Origin: Frankiales bacterium
GTDB lineage: Bacteria; Actinomycetota; Actinomycetes; Mycobacteriales; SCTD01
Assembly: GCA_025464915.1 (NCBI GenBank)
Contig: JAODNF010000389.1
Span: 1 to 5,551 of the forward strand
DNA: 5,551 nt
Direction of reading: 5' to 3'
Below, piece after piece: positions 1 through 3,854 of this stretch. The first letter of the stretch is position 1; each line of letters begins with the position of its first letter. A model generated the notes under the pieces. The model ran no database searches, was not told where the DNA came from, and saw only the letters and a program-made list of their open reading frames with translations. The translations under genes and the position numbers were made by a program.

Positions 1-1
1 G

Positions 2-328
2 GCCCTCGACTTCCTCCCGTACGACGAGCGCGAGGCCCTCGGCATCTTCACCGCCGAGGAGCGCGCCGCCACGGTCGCCGCTGGCTACGGCAGCACCACG
101 GACGAGGTCACTGACGAGGTCGACGTCGAGGCCCTCTCCCAGGGCGTCCCCGTCGAGGCCCCCGCACGCAAGGAGCTCCCGGTCGTCGGCTCGTCCACCG
201 AGCTGCTCGAGGCCATGCAGGGCACATCTGCGGACGCCCCGCTCTGCATGACGTGCGGCACGAAGATGCGGCCCGCCGGCTCCTGCTATGTCTGCGAGGG
301 TTGTGGCAGCACCAGCGGCTGCAGCTAG
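2..328 (+). CDS. nrdJ: Vitamin B12-dependent ribonucleoside-diphosphate reductase, C-terminal end (partial)
   Basis: This is the 3' end of a class II ribonucleotide reductase, a cytosolic adenosylcobalamin-dependent enzyme that reduces ribonucleotides to deoxyribonucleotides for DNA synthesis. Only the last 108 residues are in the window; the catalytic barrel lies upstream. The fragment opens with LDFLPYDEREALGIFTAEER, which resembles the conserved end of the reductase domain. A variable acidic linker follows. It closes with the Cys-rich tail characteristic of the family: C82-M-T-C85, C95-Y-V-C98, C101 and C107 of the fragment, within the motif CMTCGTKMRPAGSCYVCEGC. Such tails are thought to bind metal and/or re-reduce the active-site disulfide. 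The gene ends at TAG 326-328, whose CTAG also supplies the stop of the opposing pseudogene reading frame. Family assignment rests on recognising the tail and is strong. Confidence 0.93.
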   Translation, partial: ALDFLPYDEREALGIFTAEERAATVAAGYGSTTDEVTDEVDVEALSQGVPVEAPARKELPVVGSSTELLEAMQGTSADAPLCMTCGTKMRPAGSCYVCEGCGSTSGCS

Positions 329-335
329 ATCGACT

Positions 336-350
336 CGTCGCCCAGCGACG
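336..350 (+). terminator. Short perfect hairpin just after nrdJ (possible terminator)
   Basis: CGTCGC (336-341), loop CCA, GCGACG (345-350) forms a perfect 6-bp GC-rich stem starting 7 nt after the nrdJ stop codon. There is no U-tract, so a canonical intrinsic terminator is not shown. U-less hairpins after genes are common in GC-rich actinobacteria. It also sits just upstream of the SD of the HAD remnant, so it could simply be an mRNA hairpin between two formerly adjacent genes. Confidence 0.35.
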
Positions 351-363
351 CGGAAGGGGCAGC

Positions 364-402
364 ATGCCGAACAACTACGACTTCTCCCGCTTCGATGCTG
401 CG
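364..402 (+). pseudogene. 5' remnant of a haloacid dehalogenase-like (HAD type II) gene
   Basis: An excellent Shine-Dalgarno (GGAAGGGG, 352-359) precedes ATG 364. The first 12 codons read MPNNYDFSRFDA. This resembles the N-terminus of actinobacterial type II haloacid dehalogenase-like hydrolases, which typically continue with ALTFDCYGTLIDWE, where the first Asp of DCYGT is the nucleophile. Here the similarity stops at codon 12-13 (about 399) and the following DNA is antisense to a PPOX-class gene. The frame stays open to TGA 565-567, giving a 67-residue chimeric ORF with no recognisable domain after residue 12. The active site is therefore absent. The assignment rests on a dozen residues and the intact start signal, so it is moderate. 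The alternative is a genuine small ORF of unknown function. Confidence 0.5.
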
Positions 403-582
403 AGTCTTGGCGCGGTCGTCGGTGACGGACACGCGGGCGATGCCGTCGGCGAGGACGAACGCGATGTTCGACGACTGCGGCGTGCCGTCCTTGCGCAGCG
501 TGATGAGGACGGCCTGGTGACGATCGGTCAGAGCGGTCATGCCCACAGGCTCGCACGTCCGTCCTGATCACCTCCCGCTCAG

Positions 583-1056
583 TCAGGGCCTTGCCGTTCG
601 GCGCCGGCCCTCTCGCCACCCCACCGCCTCGAGGTGCTCGTCCCACAGGAGAGCCAGGTCGGCAGCGGCCTCCTGCGCGACCGTGAACCCGCTCGCGAAG
701 ATGTGCTTCCACGGGACACCGGGCACCCGCGCCAGGAGCTCGTCGGTGCTGAGCAGATCGACGAGCGGGAGGACGACGGTCCACTCGACCTCGACGAAGT
801 TGCCGCTCCGGGACGCGGGGTCGAAGGTGGGGTCGCGGTCGATGCCGCTCGTCGCGTGGCCGGCGGCAACCAGGCCGCGGCCCCTGCTGCCCTGCCGGAG
901 CAGGAACAGGGTGTCGCCGGGCGAGATGCGGTTGCGGTTCTGCCCGGTGCCCCAGGACATGGGGACGGTGCCGCCGGCTCGGGTCCGCTGCACGTGGGAG
1001 GCGTAGCGGGCCTCCCCGAACTCGAAGCGGTCGGGGTTCCAGGTGAGCAGGGACAT
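583..1056 (-). CDS. Stand-alone EVE-domain (PUA-like) protein
   Basis: A 157-residue protein beginning MSLLTWNPDRFEF, the typical opening of actinobacterial EVE-domain proteins. The core SWGTGQNRNRISPGDTLFLL (residues 34-53), RQGSRGRGLVAAG (54-66), NFVEVEW (86-92) and VPGVPWKH (111-118) follow the EVE order. The EVE fold is PUA-like and in characterised relatives binds modified DNA or RNA bases. In many actinobacteria this version is fused to a C-terminal HNH nuclease. Here the protein ends at residue 157 after LLWDEHLEAVGW and a basic tail (REGRRRTARP), exactly where the HNH half would begin, so it is either a solo reader or a lost fusion. The start at ATG 1056 is preferred because GGTGGA (1072-1067) lies 10 nt upstream; ATG 1062 and GTG 1071 are alternatives. 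It starts 18 nt after the DUF5130 stop and is probably translated from the same mRNA. The substrate is unknown. Confidence 0.82.
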   Translation of the reverse strand: MSLLTWNPDRFEFGEARYASHVQRTRAGGTVPMSWGTGQNRNRISPGDTLFLLRQGSRGRGLVAAGHATSGIDRDPTFDPASRSGNFVEVEWTVVLPLVDLLSTDELLARVPGVPWKHIFASGFTVAQEAAADLALLWDEHLEAVGWREGRRRTARP

Positions 1057-1074
1057 GCGCATCCGGTCCACCGG

Positions 1075-1485
1075 TCAGCCCAGGACGTCGGGCAGCTCTT
1101 CCTGCGACTCGTCGCCGCGCGGCGGACCGGCGGCTTCCGAGAGACGCTGCAGGCCGACCTCTAGCCCGCCGGCGAACTCACCCGCCGCCAGTAGGGGCAG
1201 CATCGCGTCGACGGCCTGCTGCGCCGCGGCGTCCGAGATCCGGTCGGTGAGCCCTGGTGCCACGACGCACTCGACCTTGCGTGCCTCGGGGGCGACGTAG
1301 AGCATCACGGCGGGCCGGCTCTTCGCCGAGGCGGCAGCAAGCAACTGCTCGGCGTGCTCGCGGGTGTGTCCGTCAGCGGGGCCGAGGTAGACGCACAGCT
1401 GCAGCCCGGTCGCGTCCTCGGCCTGGGCGACGGCCCGCTCCAGCCGGGCCCGGTCCTGCTTGCTGACCTGCTCACCAGCTGCCAC
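1075..1485 (-). CDS. DUF5130 family protein
   Basis: A 136-residue protein matching the actinobacterial DUF5130 family, which resembles the TPM fold. Landmarks are a helical lead (VSKQDRARLERAVAQAEDAT, 7-26), a core strand TGLQLCVYLG (26-35), the GHTREHAEQLL signature (39-49), a second strand AVMLYVAPE (59-67) and the C-terminal helix GEFAGGLEVGLQRLSEAAG (102-120). It has no signal peptide or membrane segment, so it is predicted to be cytosolic. No catalytic function is known to me. The GTG at 1485 is chosen because GGAGG (1498-1494) sits 8 nt upstream and the chosen start removes a low-complexity lead-in. The frame is open much further upstream only because the overlapping DNA encodes the TPM protein's Gly tail. 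Its first 14 nt overlap the end of the TPM gene, which suggests translational coupling. Confidence 0.85.
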   Translation of the reverse strand: MAAGEQVSKQDRARLERAVAQAEDATGLQLCVYLGPADGHTREHAEQLLAAASAKSRPAVMLYVAPEARKVECVVAPGLTDRISDAAAQQAVDAMLPLLAAGEFAGGLEVGLQRLSEAAGPPRGDESQEELPDVLG

Positions 1486-2281
1486 TCGCGCCACCTCCGC
1501 CTGAGGACCCGCCGCCGAACCCGCCGAAGCCACCTCCACCGCCAAAGCCACCCCCGCCGCCACCACCGCCCCAGCCGCTGCCGAGGAAGAGGGGGAAGAA
1601 CATGCCGCCCCGCCGCCTGCGCCGGCCACGCCCGCCGAGCCGGGAGAGGAACGTGAAGGCCACGAAGCCCAGGATCAGCAGGGGGAACAGGCTGAAGCCG
1701 GAGTGCGAGGAGGAGCGCGGCGCCGTCTGGCCGCCGCCGAACCCGTTGAAGCCGGCGGCGGTGTCGCCACCGGCGTCGGGTGTCGGGTCCCCGAGCGCCG
1801 CACGCACGCCGCGCTCGCCGACGCGCACCGCGTCCACGACCCGGCCGGCCTTGAGCTCGGGCACCATCTTGTCGCGCACGATGTCGGCGGCCTCGACGTC
1901 GGTCAGCGTGCCCTCGAGCCCGCGGCCGACCTCGATGCGGAGCTGCCGGTCCTGCGTGGCGATGACGATGAGGACACCGTCGTCCCGCTTGGCGCTGCCG
2001 ACGCCCCACTTGCCGAACAGGTCGTTGGAGTAGTCCTCGATGCTCTCGTTGCCCGTGCTCTTGACCACAGCCACCGCGAGCTGGTGGGTGCTGCGGGTGG
2101 CATAGGCGGCGAGCTCTGCCTCGAGCTGCTGCTGCTCGGCATCCGGGACGGCGCCGGCGGTGTCGACGAGGTACCCGGTGGGGTCGGGGAAGCTCGCCGC
2201 CAGCGCGATGCCGGGAGCGGTGAGCGCCAGCATGCCCGCGGCGAGGGCCGTGCTGACGAGACGGTGCCGAGGTCGGCGCAT
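1472..2281 (-). CDS. Secreted/membrane TPM-domain protein with Gly-rich tail
   Basis: A 269-residue envelope protein. Residues 1-28 are a signal peptide: basic MRRPRHR, hydrophobic core, and cleavage near ALA-A (28/29). A TPM domain spans about 33-163 (PDPTGYLVDTAGAVPD, KWGVGSAKRDDGVLIVIA at 91-108, RIEVGRGLEGTLTD at 115-128, and a KMVPELKAGR helix at 138-147). A membrane segment follows at about 196-212, then a very basic loop RGRRRRR (218-224), a short hydrophobic stretch, and a Gly/Phe/Ser tail (234-269) ending GASGSW, typical of this family. TPM domains have been linked to metal-dependent phosphatase activity in plant chloroplasts (TLP18.3). The bacterial role is envelope-related but unresolved. 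ATG 2281 begins 1 nt after the lemA stop (TGAgATG), and lemA/TPM pairing is common. Its 3' end overlaps DUF5130. Confidence 0.92.
   Translation of the reverse strand: MRRPRHRLVSTALAAGMLALTAPGIALAASFPDPTGYLVDTAGAVPDAEQQQLEAELAAYATRSTHQLAVAVVKSTGNESIEDYSNDLFGKWGVGSAKRDDGVLIVIATQDRQLRIEVGRGLEGTLTDVEAADIVRDKMVPELKAGRVVDAVRVGERGVRAALGDPTPDAGGDTAAGFNGFGGGQTAPRSSSHSGFSLFPLLILGFVAFTFLSRLGGRGRRRRRGGMFFPLFLGSGWGGGGGGGGFGGGGGFGGFGGGSSGGGGASGSW
1475..1582 (-). repeat. Degenerate GGN triplet tract encoding the TPM Gly-rich tail
   Basis: This tract encodes residues 234-269 of the TPM protein, almost all Gly with interspersed Phe and Ser. At DNA level it is a run of imperfect GGT/GGC/GGA triplets with near-repeats of the type GGTGGCTT(T/C)GGCGG. 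Because the repeats are imperfect and codon use varies, it looks like protein-level low complexity rather than a pure microsatellite. Such G-rich tracts are prone to indels and assembly errors. Confidence 0.7.
1494..1498 (-). promoter_or_regulatory. Shine-Dalgarno for the DUF5130 gene, inside the TPM coding region
   Basis: GGAGG on the minus strand (1498 to 1494) lies 8 nt before GTG 1485. It is the site that decides the DUF5130 start. It is encoded within the Gly codons near the end of the TPM gene, so ribosomes finishing TPM would be well placed to reinitiate. Confidence 0.7.
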
Positions 2282-2282
2282 C

Positions 2283-2906
2283 TCAGCCGGCAGTGGGCGA
2301 GGCCGACGGCTCGAGGTTCACCGTCGGGGGCACGTCGGAGCCCGGCGTGGCGGCGAAGGGCGGCCGCTTGTCGAAGCCGAAGATGCTCGCCGCGAGGCTG
2401 CCCGGGAAGCGCCGCACCGAGGTGTTGTAGGTGTTGACGGTCTCGTTGTAGTCGCGTCGCTCCTGGGCGATCCGGTTCTCCGTCCCCTCCAGCTGCACCA
2501 TCAGGTCGCGGATGCGCTCGTTGCTCTGGAGCGTCGGGTACTGCTCCACGATCACCAGCAGCCGGCTGAGCGCGCCCTCCAGCTGGTTGGAGGCGGCCAC
2601 CTTGCCGTCGATGCCCTTGGCGCTGCCGTACTGCGTGCGGGCCTGCGCGATCTCGCCGAACACCGCACGCTCCTGGCCCAGTGCGGCCTTGACGCTGCTG
2701 GACAGGTTGGGGATGAGGTCGACCCGCCGCTGCAGCTGCACCTGCACGTTCGCGAACTGGGTGTCGACCGCCTGGTCCTTGTTCACCAGCCCGTTGTAGG
2801 ACTTCACGATCGGGAGCACCACGACCAGGCCGATGACGAGCAGCACGGCGAGGGGGATCAGCCACCGCGGGCGCGGGCGGCCTGAGCCGAATGATCTTTC
2901 AGACAT
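2283..2906 (-). CDS. lemA: LemA family membrane protein
   Basis: A 207-residue LemA family protein. A short basic cytosolic or outer tail (RPRPR) precedes one transmembrane helix (residues 15-34, WLIPLAVLLVIGLVVVLPIV). The SYNGLV motif (36-41) follows, then a long helical bundle with the family signatures QRRVDLIPNL (59-68), YPTLQSNE (123-130) and ENRIAQERRDYNETVNTYNT (143-162), and FPGSLAASIFGF near the end. A Pro/Ser-rich tail closes the protein. LemA proteins adopt a helical-bundle fold and are envelope proteins of unclear function, very often encoded beside TPM proteins, as here. ATG 2906 is chosen because MSERSF leads directly into the membrane helix at the family's usual length. Its SD is weak (GGGGGA, 10 nt upstream) and lies in a dyad. 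The frame stays open upstream, but that sequence is antisense to the DUF72 gene. Confidence 0.92.
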   Translation of the reverse strand: MSERSFGSGRPRPRWLIPLAVLLVIGLVVVLPIVKSYNGLVNKDQAVDTQFANVQVQLQRRVDLIPNLSSSVKAALGQERAVFGEIAQARTQYGSAKGIDGKVAASNQLEGALSRLLVIVEQYPTLQSNERIRDLMVQLEGTENRIAQERRDYNETVNTYNTSVRRFPGSLAASIFGFDKRPPFAATPGSDVPPTVNLEPSASPTAG

Positions 2907-2981
2907 GCCAGGGGAGTCCCCCGCGTGACCCGCCGGTAACCCTGACGGGACGCACGACACATCCGGGGTACTGGTCCCCGC
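2907..2981. promoter_or_regulatory. Divergent intergenic region between lemA unit and DUF72 gene, with two G4/C4 dyads
   Basis: This 75-bp gap must hold the start signals for both the leftward lemA unit and the rightward DUF72 gene. It contains GGGGA-G-TCCCC (2911-2921), which overlaps the weak lemA ribosome-binding region, and CGGGG-TACTGGT-CCCCG (2964-2980), which abuts the DUF72 start. I see no convincing -35/-10 pair. TACTGG (2969-2974) is spaced like a -10 box for a leaderless DUF72 transcript but lacks the final T. No good SD precedes DUF72, which would fit leaderless initiation. The regulatory role is inferred from position. Confidence 0.4.
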
Positions 2982-3689
2982 ATGGACGTCCGGGTCGGCC
3001 TGTGCGGGTGGACGGTCTCCCTGCGCACCTACGTCGAGCGCTTCCCGCTGCTCGAGGTCCAGAACACCTTCTACGAGCCGCCGGCCGACGCCTTGCTCCT
3101 TCGCTGGCGCAAGGCGGTCCCGCCGTCGTTCGAGTTCACGATGAAGGCCTGGCAGGTGGTCACGCACTCCGGAGCCAGCCCGACGTACCGGCGCATGAAG
3201 AAGCCACTGACCGCGGAGGAGCGGGCGGAGGTGGGTGCGTTCCGCTCCACGCCGCCGGTCCTGCGCGCGTGGCAGCGGACGCTGGAGTGCGCCGCGCTCC
3301 TGCGTACGACGGGAGTGCTGCTGCAGTGCCCGAAGAGCTTCCGTCCCACCAGCGACAACGTCGACCGCATGCGCGTGCTCCTGTCGGACGTGCCGCGGCC
3401 GGAGGGGAGGCTGCTCTGGGAGCCGCGTGGCGACTGGCCCGACGCGCTCGTGGCCGAGCTGTGCCGGGACCTCGACCTCGTGCACGTGGTCGACCCGATG
3501 GAGCGCGAGACGGTGACGCCTGAGCAGACCTACTACCGGCTGCACGGCACGACCGGCTCGCGGCACGTCCACACCGACGAGGAGCTGCGCGGCTTGCGGG
3601 ACCGCGTGCGCGACCGGCCGCAGCCCTACGTGCTGTTCAACAACCTGCCCCGGGTGGGCGATGCGGAGCGGTTCCAGCGCTTGCTGTGA
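2982..3689 (+). CDS. DUF72 (YecE-like) domain protein, short form
   Basis: A 235-residue DUF72 family protein with a TIM-barrel-like fold and no settled biochemical role. The N-terminal strand VRVGLCGWT (3-11) is the family's G-x-x-GW motif. LLEVQNTFYEPP (23-34) matches the 'E-x-x-xTFY-xxP' motif and FEFTMKAWQVVTH (50-62) the F-x-F-xxKA...TH motif. YYRLHG (184-189) and YVLFNN (216-221) are the conserved late strands, followed by a terminal helix (DAERFQRLL). The length fits the compact form seen in archaea and actinobacteria rather than the longer E. coli YecE type. It has no signal peptide or membrane segment, so it is predicted to be cytosolic. ATG 2982 is the first start that keeps the conserved first strand. 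It is transcribed divergently from lemA and no operon partner is evident downstream. Confidence 0.9.
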   Translation: MDVRVGLCGWTVSLRTYVERFPLLEVQNTFYEPPADALLLRWRKAVPPSFEFTMKAWQVVTHSGASPTYRRMKKPLTAEERAEVGAFRSTPPVLRAWQRTLECAALLRTTGVLLQCPKSFRPTSDNVDRMRVLLSDVPRPEGRLLWEPRGDWPDALVAELCRDLDLVHVVDPMERETVTPEQTYYRLHGTTGSRHVHTDEELRGLRDRVRDRPQPYVLFNNLPRVGDAERFQRLL

Positions 3690-3706
3690 TGAGCTCGTCG
3701 TTCGAG

Positions 3707-3722
3707 CGGCCGGTCTCGGCCG
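3707..3722 (+). terminator. GC-rich hairpin after DUF72 gene
   Basis: CGGCCG (3707-3712), tetraloop GTCT, CGGCCG (3717-3722) makes a perfect 6-bp stem 17 nt after the DUF72 stop. An alternative register pairs GGCCGG (3708-3713) with CCGGCC (3720-3725). No T-tract follows, so this is at best a U-less actinobacterial-type terminator. Confidence 0.4.
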
Positions 3723-3796
3723 GCCCTGAGCCGGTGACGATCAGACCGATGGTGGCTCGCAGGATTTCGGGCTCGGAGCGCGAAACAGCAGGCGAG

Positions 3797-3826
3797 ACCC
3801 TTTCGTCCTCGTTTCGTCGAGAGGGT
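3797..3826 (+). promoter_or_regulatory. Bulged hairpin with TTTCGTC direct repeat upstream of DUF6351 gene
   Basis: ACCCT (3797-3801) pairs with AGGGT (3822-3826), and CTCG (3808-3811) pairs with CGAG (3818-3821), giving a stacked 9-bp stem with a 6-nt bulge. It overlaps two copies of TTTCGTC (3801-3807 and 3812-3818), 11 bp apart, about one helical turn. It may be a protein-binding site or a 5'-leader structure. No standard promoter hexamers are recognisable in 3690-3854. Apart from this hairpin, the one at 3707-3722 and the SD, I see nothing else in the gap. Confidence 0.3.
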
Positions 3827-3841
3827 GCTCTGTCCCCGATC

Positions 3842-3847
3842 GAGGAG
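3842..3847 (+). promoter_or_regulatory. Strong Shine-Dalgarno for the DUF6351 gene
   Basis: GAGGAG lies 7 nt before GTG 3855. This near-ideal spacing decides the non-ATG start and places the signal peptide immediately after it. Confidence 0.75.
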
Positions 3848-3854
3848 TGAGTCT

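Larger units (their letters stand above)
325..540 (-). pseudogene. Truncated PPOX-class F420-dependent enzyme (N-terminal remnant)
   Basis: Reading leftward from ATG 540 (a GTG at 546 is a possible alternative start), residues 1-47 match the N-terminus of PPOX-class F420-dependent proteins. These are split-barrel flavin/deazaflavin enzymes of the pyridoxamine-phosphate-oxidase superfamily. Visible pieces are LTDRHQAVLITLRKDGTPQS, SNIAFVL and ARVSVTDDRAKTR, the strands and turn that normally lead to NLRRDPRA. After R47 (codon 400-402) similarity ends abruptly. The remaining 24 codons are antisense to the HAD remnant and to the spacer after nrdJ, and the frame stops at TAG formed by the CTAG at 325-328. 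Family members are roughly 130-150 residues, so about two-thirds is missing, including most of the cofactor-binding barrel. A functional enzyme is unlikely. The gene follows the EVE gene on the same strand, 42 nt downstream of its stop. Confidence 0.75.

Noticed and set aside
634..1164. A plus-strand ORF across the EVE and DUF5130 genes.
   Set aside because: It has no SD or family motifs and is a shadow of the minus-strand genes.
1490..1585. CRISPR-like or tandem-repeat array.
   Set aside because: The repetition is degenerate GGN codons for a Gly tail, with no conserved repeat/spacer layout.
1486..1629. An N-terminal extension of the DUF5130 protein starting at ATG 1629 (Ala/Gly/Ser-rich).
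   Set aside because: It is the out-of-frame reading of the TPM Gly-rich tail; a strong SD and GTG at 1485 give the normal family length.
2965..2980. Riboswitch or attenuator upstream of DUF72.
   Set aside because: The region is only 75 bp and holds short dyads, too small for a known riboswitch class.
2907..3572. A long minus-strand N-terminal extension of LemA.
   Set aside because: It is antisense to the DUF72 gene, has no domain similarity, and LemA proteins begin just before their membrane helix, as at 2906.
3690..3854. A small RNA gene or tRNA in the DUF72-DUF6351 gap.
   Set aside because: The hairpins do not form a cloverleaf or any RNA family I recognise, and no promoter is visible.
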